The notes below the pieces were generated by a model. That model was not told the origin of the DNA. It worked only from the letters and a program-made list of their open reading frames with translations, and searched no databases. This document shows positions 1-7,897 of a DNA stretch of 35,559 nt, in pieces. Position 1 is the first letter of the stretch. Each line of letters opens with the position of its first letter. The translations under genes were made by a program, and so were the position numbers. Source of the DNA: Actinomycetes bacterium (lineage in GTDB: Bacteria > Actinomycetota > Acidimicrobiia > Acidimicrobiales > Acidimicrobiaceae); contig JAKAZZ010000024.1 in assembly GCA_021826315.1 (NCBI GenBank), positions 1 through 35,559 of the forward strand, written 5' to 3'.

Positions 1-375
1 ATCAGTGTTCGCCAAAACTTTGTCAGATATCTCCTCAACCTTCGATAATTCCCCACGTGATTTACGGATCGATTTAGCTCGAAGCATCAGACGTGGAAAG
101 TCTAGGTCCCACTCGTGCGGAGGAATATAGGGACATTTGACGTAACAAAGCTTGCATTGGTAGCATTCATCCACCACTTGATCACTCTCAGAGCGTGTGA
201 GCTTAGCTACATCGCCGTCGTGAGAATCGATGTAATCGAAGAGAGTCGGGAAACTCGGGCATAGGTGCAAACAAAGTCGGCAACCGTGGCAAAGGTCGAA
301 GACCCTCTCAAGTTCAGCCCGAAAGTCAACTTCGTCGAAGTACTTGGGGTGGCTCGGATCGTAAGTGATAGTCAA
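1..375 (-). CDS. GlpC/HdrD-like dicluster iron-sulfur protein, N-terminal part (partial)
   Basis: The reading frame is open from a TTG at 375 to the window edge, giving 125 codons, so the C-terminal half is missing. Two ferredoxin-type motifs are visible: C29-x2-C32-x2-C35-x3-C39-Pro and C71-x2-C74-x2-C77-x3-C81-Pro, which should bind two [4Fe-4S] clusters. Proteins of this kind (GlpC, heterodisulfide reductase subunit D) continue into cysteine-rich CCG domains that pass electrons to a partner; that part lies outside the window. The TTG start is chosen because GGAGGG sits ten bases upstream. The gene follows rubrerythrin on the same strand, a pairing known from other bacteria and usually tied to peroxide or oxygen defence. 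The glycerol-dehydrogenase-subunit name often given to the family is therefore not assured, although glpD lies nearby on the other strand. Confidence 0.85.
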   Translation of the reverse strand, partial: MTITYDPSHPKYFDEVDFRAELERVFDLCHGCRLCLHLCPSFPTLFDYIDSHDGDVAKLTRSESDQVVDECYQCKLCYVKCPYIPPHEWDLDFPRLMLRAKSIRKSRGELSKVEEISDKVLANTD

Positions 376-392
376 TGTAACAAAACCCTCCG

Positions 393-420
393 CCGGACCT
401 CACTAATTTGCAAGGTCCGG
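393..420 (-). promoter_or_regulatory. Intercistronic hairpin between rubrerythrin and the Fe-S protein gene
   Basis: CCGGACCT at 393-400 and AGGTCCGG at 413-420 form a perfect 8-bp stem with a 12-base loop. On the minus strand the hairpin lies between the rubrerythrin stop and the GGAGGG ribosome binding site of the Fe-S gene, only a few bases before that site, and is followed by TTTT. It may be a partial terminator, an mRNA processing or stability element, or a control on translation of the second gene. Confidence 0.5.
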
Positions 421-480
421 TATTTATCGTCTGTGTATTCGTAACCTTCCTCCGAAATACGGAGAGAAAGAATTTCACCT

Positions 481-903
481 TTAGGCGAGCGACTCAAGAC
501 CTTGGGTGAATCGTCCCGCGTGGCTCTTCTCGGCACGCGCTAGCGTCTCAAACCACTCGGAGATCTCGTCGAATCCCTCTTCACGAGCGGTACGTGCGAA
601 CCCAGGATACATCTCTGTGTACTCGTAGGTCTCGCCTTCAATTGCACTCTTCAAATTATCTTCCGTCGAGCCAACTGGCTCACCTGTGACAGGGTCGCCA
701 ACGCCATCTGCGAGGAAATCAAAGTGACCAAAAGCATGACCCGTCTCACCGTCTGCTACTGAACGGAATAGGGATGCAACATCTGGGTAACCTTCTACGT
801 CAGCCTTCTGAGCAAAGTAAAGGTAACGACGGTTCGCCTGCGACTCACCGGCGAATGCCTCCTTTAGGTTCTCGGCAGTTTGGGTGCCCTTAAGTTCAGC
901 CAT
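481..903 (-). CDS. Rubrerythrin-family diiron protein (no rubredoxin domain)
   Basis: The 140-residue protein is a single ferritin-like four-helix domain. The expected diiron ligands are present: E20 in GESQAN, E53 and H56 in the second helix, E91 and E94 in the third, and E125 and H128 in the fourth. Rubrerythrins reduce hydrogen peroxide in the cytoplasm. This protein ends after the diiron domain and lacks the C-terminal rubredoxin domain of classical rubrerythrin, so electrons must come from another protein. The Fe-S protein downstream on the same strand is the obvious candidate (inference). The ATG start has AAAGGAG seven bases upstream. The gene is divergent from glpD across a 369-base region. 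Confidence 0.93.
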   Translation of the reverse strand: MAELKGTQTAENLKEAFAGESQANRRYLYFAQKADVEGYPDVASLFRSVADGETGHAFGHFDFLADGVGDPVTGEPVGSTEDNLKSAIEGETYEYTEMYPGFARTAREEGFDEISEWFETLARAEKSHAGRFTQGLESLA

Positions 904-1272
904 GATTCTCCTTTATCGAACTTCCTGAATAGATCAGATTGAGCACGGTAGTTATTCCTTACCATGCATATATTTGTCAATACGGATAGTAGCGGGATGA
1001 AAATCTTAATATTGCACTTTGCATGTGACATTTGCAATAAGTTAAAAGATGAGTACTTTTGCCTTAGCAGCCTTTTCGGCCAGCGAAGGCAAAGATGGGT
1101 AAGTACGGACTTTGAAGCTAACTAAGTGAGAATCCTTTGGCGCGCCAAAGGGGCAGGTCGATTCGTATCTCAAGGTACTCGTCCGCATCTATTTGGTAAC
1201 AGATTTTCTCATGAATAAGTTAGCCCAGTTGGTTTACACCCTCGGGTGCTAGAGATTGAGGCGAATAAAACG
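904..1272. other. Divergent intergenic region between rubrerythrin and glpD
   Basis: This 369-base gap has no convincing gene. On the minus strand TTGACA (975-980) lies 17 bases before GAATAA (952-957), a possible rubrerythrin promoter with a good -35 and a poor -10. On the plus side the 1048-1183 stretch can fold into a compact RNA (separate entry). A 13-codon ATG reading frame at 1211-1252 has no ribosome binding site. A small hairpin, CACC-CTCG-GGTG, covers 1238-1249. Confidence 0.5.
1048..1183 (+). promoter_or_regulatory. Candidate structured RNA leader of glpD-glpK
   Basis: Three helices can form together. P1 pairs 1048-1059 with 1172-1183: 12 pairs, two of them G-U. P2 pairs TTTGCCTT (1058-1065) with AAGGCAAA (1086-1093). 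P3 pairs TGAGA (1127-1131) with TCTCA (1168-1172), extends by three pairs, and is capped by the hairpin CCTTTGG-CGCG-CCAAAGG (1134-1151). P1 encloses the others like a three-way junction. The position, ending about 90 bases before the likely glpD ATG, suits a riboswitch or other cis-regulatory RNA. I could not match it to the cyclic di-AMP, cyclic di-GMP, cobalamin, TPP, SAM or glycine consensus. The pairing may also be partly chance, and the central palindrome could instead be a protein operator. Confidence 0.4.
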
Positions 1273-2883
1273 ATGATCGTAACAGAGCGCAGAAAGAGCG
1301 ACATTGAACGCACCAACAACGAGAGGTTCGATGTTGTAATAATTGGAGGTGGAATCACCGGAGCGGGTGCCCTTCTCGAGGCCGCTTCGAGAGGCTACAA
1401 GGCGGCTCTCGTTGAAAAAGCAGACTTCTCATCGGGCACATCTAGCGCCTCTTCGAAGCTGATACATGGAGGAATTCGCTACTTGGCCCAAGGCGAGATA
1501 GCGCTCGTATACGAGAACCTACGCGAGAGAACCCTCCTGCTCAAAAACGCTCCTGAACTCGCAAACTATTTAGATTTTGTTCTACTGATAGATGCAAAGA
1601 GGCCCTTCTTCTCACCACTTGGCTCTCCCGCAATGCGCTTTGCTCTTACCGGATACGACCTGACTGGCGGATTTCGAATTGGAAGGTTCCACAAGAAGAT
1701 TACCGTTGGCCACGCCAAAGGAATCTTTCCTCGGTTGAACGCCTCAAAGTTCAAGGCAGCTTATATCTACCCGGATGCTCGATGTGACGATAGCGAACTA
1801 ACGCTAAACGTCCTTAAAGTCGCCCAAAACTCCTACGGTGCAGTAGCACTCAACTACGTAGAAGTCACATCCCTCGAGAGTTATCCCTCCAATATCTCAG
1901 TTGCCGTCGCTGAAGGTGGAGACGATTCGAAAAGTGAGAGTTCGTCGATTAGAAAAGGTACATCGAACTACGTAGTTAAGGTCAAAGACAAAACTACGGG
2001 CTCAGAGTTTGCCATCAGCGCCAAGAGCGTCGTCAATGCAACGGGAGCATGGGCAACCGATATATTAGACCGAGCAAACGTCGAATCCACCATCACGATC
2101 AGGCCATCGAAGGGGGTTCACATTGTGTTGCCGGCGGAAAAACTTCCTACCGCGTGCGCAATGGTTCTTCCCGTTGATGGCGATAGTCGAACTATTTTCG
2201 TAATTCCGAATGGTAAATACACCTATATCGGAACCACCGACACGGACCTCGGTGATAATCCGGTCAGAACCGAAATTGAAGACGTTGAATACCTATTGGC
2301 AGGAGTCAACGGCAATCTCGATACCAAACTCAAGATCTCCGACGTAACCGGAGGCTGGGTAGGAGTTCGACCATTGATCGCGGAGAAAAGCGGGGAGAAG
2401 CTAGCCGAGCGTACCAAGGACCTATCTAGGCGCCACAAAATTATCGCAAACGATGGCATGGTAACCGTCACCGGCGGCAAGCTCACCACGTACCGAAAGA
2501 TGGCAGTGGACGTCGTTGACGAAGTCGATAAGTTTCTCTCTCAGAAGACCACTTCGATATCGCAAAAGCTTCCAATTCCGAGGACACTAAGTGACTTTGG
2601 CAACCTTCAAAAGGCGGACGTACTCGCGAAAGACCTCGTGGATGAAGCTATCGCCGAAGGTTGGGCCGTAACCATCGCCGATATTATATTTCGACGTAGC
2701 AGAATTGGAATATACGACCAACTACTCAGCTACGAGTTGGCGAACGAAATTGCTAGCTATTTGATCGATACTTCGCTTCTTTCAAAAGAGGAGGCAGAAA
2801 TACAGGTTGAAGAGGTAGTTAGAGAACTCGAGAAGAACCTCCCCCTGAAGGAAGAACTCCGTGAGCAACTTGGGTCAAGATAG
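1273..2883 (+). CDS. glpD: FAD-dependent glycerol-3-phosphate dehydrogenase
   Basis: GlpD oxidises glycerol 3-phosphate to dihydroxyacetone phosphate at the membrane and passes the electrons to quinone. The N-terminus carries the FAD-binding Rossmann motif GGGITGAG, preceded by DVVII, and the family signature SGTSSASSKLIHGGIRYL. Further on, RPSKGVHIV and the late TGGKLTTYRKMA match GlpD. The length of about 536 residues is normal. The ATG at 1273 is preferred because GAGG lies 11 bases upstream. A GTG at 1246 in the same frame would add nine residues but lacks a ribosome binding site and sits in a small hairpin. The glycerol kinase gene follows after two bases, so the two are surely cotranscribed as a glycerol catabolic unit. 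The leader may fold into a regulatory RNA. Confidence 0.94.
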   Translation: MIVTERRKSDIERTNNERFDVVIIGGGITGAGALLEAASRGYKAALVEKADFSSGTSSASSKLIHGGIRYLAQGEIALVYENLRERTLLLKNAPELANYLDFVLLIDAKRPFFSPLGSPAMRFALTGYDLTGGFRIGRFHKKITVGHAKGIFPRLNASKFKAAYIYPDARCDDSELTLNVLKVAQNSYGAVALNYVEVTSLESYPSNISVAVAEGGDDSKSESSSIRKGTSNYVVKVKDKTTGSEFAISAKSVVNATGAWATDILDRANVESTITIRPSKGVHIVLPAEKLPTACAMVLPVDGDSRTIFVIPNGKYTYIGTTDTDLGDNPVRTEIEDVEYLLAGVNGNLDTKLKISDVTGGWVGVRPLIAEKSGEKLAERTKDLSRRHKIIANDGMVTVTGGKLTTYRKMAVDVVDEVDKFLSQKTTSISQKLPIPRTLSDFGNLQKADVLAKDLVDEAIAEGWAVTIADIIFRRSRIGIYDQLLSYELANEIASYLIDTSLLSKEEAEIQVEEVVRELEKNLPLKEELREQLGSR

Positions 2884-2885
2884 CC

Positions 2886-4349
2886 GTGGCTGATAAAGTA
2901 GTAGCCATCGATATTGGTTCTTCATCGATTCGTGCAAGTGTTGTAAACGATCGCCTCGAAATTGAAGACCAGTTCACTAGAGCATTCACCCGCGTAAGTC
3001 CAATTCCTAACTTCGTCGAGTACAGCCACGATGAGTTTAGAGACAATCTGTTTTTGGTAACGAATGCAGCGCTCGATCGCATAGGCACAGGAAGTGCAGA
3101 GATTGTAGTAACGAACCAGAGAGCTACAACTGCAGCAATAGACGGTAGCGGAACTGGGTATGGTCCAATCCTGTCATGGATGGATCTTAGGACTTCGCCG
3201 CTCTGCCTCGAACTTGCAGCAAAGGGCCATCGAATTGCGCCGAACCAATCCGTAACCAAAGCTATCTATCTCGCTTCACTTGAAACATCCAAGGCGAGCC
3301 AACTGCGTTTCGCAACTTTGGATACCCTTGCAATCTTTCACCTCACCGGTGGCAAGGTATTTGCAACTGACCATACCAATGCTGCAACAGCCGGATTTAT
3401 TGATAACTTGGACCTTGTTTACTCCCAAAATTTACTTCAAGATTGTGCGATCAGAGAAGAACAAATTCCAAAGATATGTAACACATATGGTGACTTTGGA
3501 AGCTATTCGTATCGCGGCAGAGAGATTAAGATCGTCGTCGCGATGGGTGATCAGCAGGCGAGCCTCCTTGGTCAAAATGCAGTTGCCCAAGGAAGTACAA
3601 AGGTTACCTTCGGCACCGGAACCATCCTTGATACCTCAATGGGACCCACGAAACCAAAATCGGCACAGCGAAGTATCAATGGCACCTTTCCGATCGTTAC
3701 CTATACAAATGGCAAAGAGGTAGGTTGGGGCTATGAAGCACTTTCATTGGGCTCAGGAGGTTGCGTCGACTGGCTTATCTCGCTAGGCGTAATCTCAGGC
3801 TACCAAGAGGCATCGAACTTCACACGCAACTTCAGGGATAGTTCAAATGCAAGATTCGTTCCGGCGCCCTCAGGACTTGGAACACCCCTCTGGGACTTCG
3901 GGGCTCGAAGCCTATTCGAAAACCTGACGCTAGGTGACTCAAAGGCAGAGATCGTTGCGGCAGTCTTGGATGGCATTGCCGCACTAACCAACGACCTTTT
4001 GGAAGCTGCGATATCCGAAAGCGGAGTGACGCCGGATTTGATCTACGCAGATGGAGGAATGGTAGCAAACGTTCCGTTCGTTGAATTAGTGACAGATAAC
4101 CTCGGCCTAAAGATCGCCATCTCTCCCGAAAAGGAGGCAACGACGATCGGCGCAAGTGCTCTCGCCTTCGCAAAGGGCAATATCGCAGTATTTCCAGAGC
4201 TCTTTGAACACCTCGTAGAAAGACGCCAGATTGTCACACCACTCTACGAACGGGAATCTAAAAGCTATCAACTCCGACGAGAAGCGTGGCTATCGTCTCG
4301 CATAAAAGCTGAAAGGTCGATACCGGAACTCTCAGCCATTTCATTCTGA
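2886..4349 (+). CDS. glpK: FGGY-family carbohydrate kinase, probably glycerol kinase
   Basis: This 487-residue FGGY kinase would phosphorylate glycerol to glycerol 3-phosphate, the substrate of the upstream enzyme. It starts with the phosphate-binding DIGSSSIRASV. TNQRATTAAID, GDQQASLLGQ, KVTFGTGT and DGGMVANVPF match conserved blocks of glycerol kinase, and ATTIGASALA matches the C-terminal adenine-binding region. Some positions differ from classical GlpK, so another polyol substrate cannot be excluded. The GTG start lies two bases after the glpD stop and has no clear ribosome binding site of its own, which suggests translational coupling. Glycerol facilitator and glp repressor genes are not in the window. 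Confidence 0.87.
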   Translation: MADKVVAIDIGSSSIRASVVNDRLEIEDQFTRAFTRVSPIPNFVEYSHDEFRDNLFLVTNAALDRIGTGSAEIVVTNQRATTAAIDGSGTGYGPILSWMDLRTSPLCLELAAKGHRIAPNQSVTKAIYLASLETSKASQLRFATLDTLAIFHLTGGKVFATDHTNAATAGFIDNLDLVYSQNLLQDCAIREEQIPKICNTYGDFGSYSYRGREIKIVVAMGDQQASLLGQNAVAQGSTKVTFGTGTILDTSMGPTKPKSAQRSINGTFPIVTYTNGKEVGWGYEALSLGSGGCVDWLISLGVISGYQEASNFTRNFRDSSNARFVPAPSGLGTPLWDFGARSLFENLTLGDSKAEIVAAVLDGIAALTNDLLEAAISESGVTPDLIYADGGMVANVPFVELVTDNLGLKIAISPEKEATTIGASALAFAKGNIAVFPELFEHLVERRQIVTPLYERESKSYQLRREAWLSSRIKAERSIPELSAISF

Positions 4350-4448
4350 AGCTTCTGTAACCGCCGGCAGATAATCCATCACAGACCAAAGGTTTGCCTC
4401 TGTAGGCTCTATTAGTCAAAGATCGATTTACGACATGGAGGAATCAAC

Positions 4449-5579
4449 TTGCGACTAGGAATCGTTGGGGGCGGCCAGCTAGCACAAATGATGATACAGG
4501 CTGCAATTTCACTCGGAATTGAAGTAGAGGTTCTGGCCTCGCCATCTGATACTCCGGCTCCGCGCTACGTCGCTAGATCGACGATTGCAAATGCGTTTGA
4601 TGCATCGAACCTCCAACAATTCATCGACCACTGCGACTTTGTGACATTCGATCACGAAGTAATTAAGGCCGACATTCTGAGGTCGCTCGATGGTTACCAA
4701 GAGAAAGTATTTCCAACTCCCCATACATTGGAACTCTCCTCTCGAAAAGCAACGTGTAGGAGACTCATGGTTGAGATTGGTCTTCCTACGCCAAAGTTCG
4801 AAATCGCCACGAATAACAAGGAGCTAGCGGACGCCATCGAGACGATAGGACTACCCGCTATCGTCAAGTCATCCTTCGGTGGATACGACGGCCGTGGCGT
4901 ATTTGAAGTTCTCAATGAAGATGATCTAATCCAACTCAAATCAACACTTCCCTCGGAGTTTGAAGTCGTAGTAGAAGAGTTCATCGATGTAGACAAAGAG
5001 TTATCAATCATCGTAGTGCGCGAAAAAAGTGGGGAGCTTTACAGTTACCCTCTCCTTGAGACGCTACAGGAACAACAGATGTGCTCCGAGGTCTACTATC
5101 CAGTTCAGGTAGCTGCCACTGTGGAAGCTCGAGCTAAAGAGATTGCAGAGGCTGCTGCTCAAGCGGTAGAAAACGTTGGCGTCCTTGCAGTTGAGATGTT
5201 TCTATCCAAAGATGGAAACATAATCGTAAACGAACTAGCCCCGCGTCCCCACAATAGTGGTCACCTTACCATTGAAGCTATGGTGACGTCGCAATTCGAA
5301 AACCATATTAGAGCCGTCTGTTCTCTGCCCATTGGAAGCGTCGAACCTCTATTCGAATCAGCGACCATGGCTAACCTAATCGGGGTTGATGGTGAACTCG
5401 ATCAAGAGATTGGGCGCCGCGAAGTATTGAAGTTCGACCGTGTCCACCTGCACCTGTATGGAAAGCTAAATCGCAATCGTCGTAAAATCGGCCACATCAC
5501 AGTGGTAGGCGATGGTTCAAAAAACACCACAGAGATCGCAAGGCAGGCGCGTGATTGCTTTTTTGTTGCTACATCGTAA
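4449..5579 (+). CDS. purK: N5-carboxyaminoimidazole ribonucleotide synthase
   Basis: PurK is the ATP-grasp enzyme that carboxylates 5-aminoimidazole ribonucleotide with bicarbonate and ATP in purine synthesis. The start GIVGGGQLAQMMIQAA is the standard N-terminal motif. FDHEVI, SSFGGYDGRGVF and the metal/ATP-binding stretch NELAPRPHNSGHLT are all diagnostic. The length of 376 residues is typical. The TTG start is supported by GGAGG seven bases upstream. The last 11 bases overlap the 3' end of the convergent GGDEF gene, so there is no room for a terminator between them. Its partner purE lies 1.7 kb downstream beyond that gene, instead of being adjacent as in most genomes. Confidence 0.96.
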   Translation: MRLGIVGGGQLAQMMIQAAISLGIEVEVLASPSDTPAPRYVARSTIANAFDASNLQQFIDHCDFVTFDHEVIKADILRSLDGYQEKVFPTPHTLELSSRKATCRRLMVEIGLPTPKFEIATNNKELADAIETIGLPAIVKSSFGGYDGRGVFEVLNEDDLIQLKSTLPSEFEVVVEEFIDVDKELSIIVVREKSGELYSYPLLETLQEQQMCSEVYYPVQVAATVEARAKEIAEAAAQAVENVGVLAVEMFLSKDGNIIVNELAPRPHNSGHLTIEAMVTSQFENHIRAVCSLPIGSVEPLFESATMANLIGVDGELDQEIGRREVLKFDRVHLHLYGKLNRNRRKIGHITVVGDGSKNTTEIARQARDCFFVATS

Positions 5580-7104
5580 AGACGTCGCCGCCGCTATCTG
5601 ATCCCGACTCCGAGACGCCTCCGGTCTCGGTTCGATTCCTACCATTTGCCTTTGCCATGTACATAGCTCGGTCAGCGCAGACGAGAACGGCCGCGGAATT
5701 CGAACCATCAACCATTGTTGCAATGCCGGCCGAGAATGTCACTCTACCGAGTTTTGACCAAGCGTCGCGGATCTGCTCAACCTTAAGGCGCGCATCTAAT
5801 TCGTCTGCGCCCTTCAACAAAAGCACAAACTCCTCTCCGCCGTAACGTGCTGCAACGTCGCCCGGACGATTAAGTTCCCTTAGCGTTTGGCCAAAGTTAC
5901 GGAGTTCTCGGTCTCCTTCGGAGTGACCCATGGTGTCATTTAGCGTCTTGAAGTTATCAAGGTCTAAAAAAATCACCGAATCGCCAGTCTCCAGAGCATT
6001 CAATTCGCTAAAGAAACTTCGACGATTTTGCAATTTAGTTAACTCATCGATAGCGAGGCGCTGCGTTAAATCTTCGCGATCGAGTTGCGCGCCAACGATT
6101 CTCGAAGCTTCGTTGAGAAATGACTTCATCGCTGCAGTAACTTCATCGCTCGGACGCGGAATCCACCGATGCCAATACACCGCAACTGCTCCAAGGCGAT
6201 TGGAGCCTAAATTGAGTGGAAAGAAGATCACCGCAGAGTACTTGAAAAGGCCATGAGCCTTACGATCAAGCTTCGATACCGCAGCGTTTTCAACGAATAA
6301 GTACTCATCGCTCAGCGCCGCAATGTAAAACCCCGACTCCTTCTCTGAGCCGTTTACGAGTTCGGGAGTGACTAGAGATGCCAATTCCGTGCCATTGAAC
6401 GAGGTGGAAACTAATACATCACCCGTACCTTGACCCATCAACCACGTCGCAGCAACACCACCGGTACCACGAAGAAACTCATTGCACGAGGAGGCGACAT
6501 AGGCCAGAGTATCGTAGGCAAAGATCGTCGATCCCACTTCGCTCATCGACGCCAACTGCCAACTTTTAATCCTATTACCACGCTCTACGATAATTCGATT
6601 GTGGATTAGTGCACCAGCAATTGCAAGTCCCGCAAGAGTTGTAATTGGGCCTACAATCACCCAAGTCGCCGGAGAATCGGTCGACATGTAAAACAATGTC
6701 GCCAAAAAGGCTGTAGTGCTATTTAGAACCAGCAGTCGCGGATCCTGGACCATACCAGCGTAAAAAAAACCTGCCAAAAGGAGTATCGGCAGTACCGCGG
6801 TTCCGCCTCGAAGCTGAGGACTTACCGTAGCCACTTCGGCGAAGATCGACATGGAAATAATTATGTTGGTACGATGGTCGAATCTCTCCCAGGGAACCTT
6901 TAGACCAATCAAGCCTATAAATGAAAAGATCGCTATGGCAACAAAGATTGGGGCGTACTTCGCCCCTTGGTTCTGAAGCAAAGGGGAAGACAGGGCCAAT
7001 ATGGCATTTTGGATTAGAAGGAGTACGCTGCCGAGGCGGCCGTCCCGCCTACGTTCACTAGGGCTACGCGTGTACAGAAGGGATATACCGCCGAGCGATT
7101 TCAC
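5569..7104 (-). CDS. Membrane GGDEF protein with GAF-like sensor domain (probable diguanylate cyclase)
   Basis: The 511-residue protein has an N-terminal membrane domain of roughly five or six hydrophobic helices (residues 25-170), a middle part of about 150 residues that resembles a GAF sensor, and a C-terminal GGDEF domain. The active-site loop is GGEEF at 422-426, a form that normally keeps cyclase activity. RPGD at 413-416, five residues before it, matches the product-inhibition I-site. DELTKLQNRRSF and DLDNFKTLND are the other expected motifs. It therefore probably makes cyclic di-GMP from two GTP and is feedback controlled. The tail is rich in Gly, Ser and Glu. GTG is the start, with GGAGGG 12 bases upstream. 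The gene stands alone, convergent with purK (11-base overlap) and divergent from purE. The input signal is unknown. Confidence 0.9.
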   Translation of the reverse strand: MKSLGGISLLYTRSPSERRRDGRLGSVLLLIQNAILALSSPLLQNQGAKYAPIFVAIAIFSFIGLIGLKVPWERFDHRTNIIISMSIFAEVATVSPQLRGGTAVLPILLLAGFFYAGMVQDPRLLVLNSTTAFLATLFYMSTDSPATWVIVGPITTLAGLAIAGALIHNRIIVERGNRIKSWQLASMSEVGSTIFAYDTLAYVASSCNEFLRGTGGVAATWLMGQGTGDVLVSTSFNGTELASLVTPELVNGSEKESGFYIAALSDEYLFVENAAVSKLDRKAHGLFKYSAVIFFPLNLGSNRLGAVAVYWHRWIPRPSDEVTAAMKSFLNEASRIVGAQLDREDLTQRLAIDELTKLQNRRSFFSELNALETGDSVIFLDLDNFKTLNDTMGHSEGDRELRNFGQTLRELNRPGDVAARYGGEEFVLLLKGADELDARLKVEQIRDAWSKLGRVTFSAGIATMVDGSNSAAVLVCADRAMYMAKANGRNRTETGGVSESGSDSGGDVFTM

Positions 7105-7314
7105 CGAAAACTACCACCCTCCGTAGCGATAACAAATAATCCTTTCAATGAAATATCGGCCTAAACGCAAAATAATTTAGATTAAATAGAGATAAACGGA
7201 ATTAAACCAAGCAGATCATCTACGCAAGACTCAATTGATTGTAGCCAACTGAATCAAATTATACCTTTCCCGCTCTATAGTGTCATCTAACTTCTAGGTT
7301 ACGTGGAGTGAGAT

Positions 7315-7815
7315 ATGACCGATGTGGTAATTGCTATGGGTTCAGATTCAGATCTACCCGTTATGTCAACTGCCAAAGAAGTTCTAGACAGCTTTGGAAT
7401 CGAATCGCAACTGAGAATTCTCTCTGCTCATCGCACGCCCTTCGAGATGCTGGAATTCGCCAAAGGCGCCCGAAGTGCTGGCATTAAAGTAATAATTGCT
7501 GGTGCTGGTGGGGCAGCTCACCTTCCTGGAATGATCGCAGCAGCAACGACTCTACCCGTCATTGGAGTACCAGTCTCGCTCAAACGCCTAGACGGCCTCG
7601 ATTCCCTACTCTCTATCGTGCAAATGCCTAGAGGAATACCAGTGGCAACTGTAGCAATCGACAATTCAACTAATGCAGCACTTCTTGCAGCAAGAATTCT
7701 TTCAGTGCACGACGATAACATCGCAGCAAAGTTGGAAGAGTACCAGAGCGCAAATCGCGAAGTGTCGCTTGGAAAAGATGCCGTACTAAAAGGTCAATTG
7801 CCCAGCGTCGAATGA
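7315..7815 (+). CDS. purE: N5-carboxyaminoimidazole ribonucleotide mutase
   Basis: PurE moves the carboxyl group of N5-CAIR to carbon 4 to give CAIR, directly after the PurK step. The N-terminal [10 protein letters not shown], the SAHRTP motif with the catalytic histidine, [14 protein letters not shown] and LPVIGVPV are all conserved class I PurE signatures. The length of 166 residues is normal. The ATG is preceded by GGAG. The gene is divergent from the GGDEF gene across about 210 bases, so it has its own promoter instead of following purK. In the upstream region TTGATT (7235-7240) and AATCAA (7252-7257) form an inverted repeat that could be an operator. A strong hairpin follows the stop. 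Confidence 0.97.
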   Translation: MTDVVIAMGSDSDLPVMSTAKEVLDSFGIESQLRILSAHRTPFEMLEFAKGARSAGIKVIIAGAGGAAHLPGMIAAATTLPVIGVPVSLKRLDGLDSLLSIVQMPRGIPVATVAIDNSTNAALLAARILSVHDDNIAAKLEEYQSANREVSLGKDAVLKGQLPSVE

Positions 7816-7819
7816 TAAA

Positions 7820-7854
7820 CAACGAGGTGGCGAAGTCAAGCCACCACCTCGTTG
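7820..7854 (+). terminator. Hairpin after purE, between convergent genes
   Basis: CAACGAGGTGG (7820-7830) and CCACCTCGTTG (7844-7854) form a perfect 11-bp stem with a 13-base loop. It sits just past the purE stop and downstream of the convergent membrane protein gene, so it may end transcription from both sides. There is no T run, so termination is plausible but not certain. The core CGAGGTGG/CCACCTCG recurs in the hairpin at 22015-22058. Confidence 0.6.
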
Positions 7855-7897
7855 AGAAGATCACCAAGTTTTACAGCAACTCGTCGTCAATAGTCGC

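Noticed and set aside
1048..1183. Match of the glpD leader to the cyclic di-AMP (ydaO) or cobalamin riboswitch because of GTGAGAATCC
   Set aside because: The rest of either consensus is missing: no gggaa or cobalamin core, and none of the conserved CGAAUCCGUCAGCUAACC of ydaO.
1246..1272. GTG at 1246 as the start of GlpD
   Set aside because: No ribosome binding site; it lies in a small hairpin, and the extra nine residues are not typical of the family.
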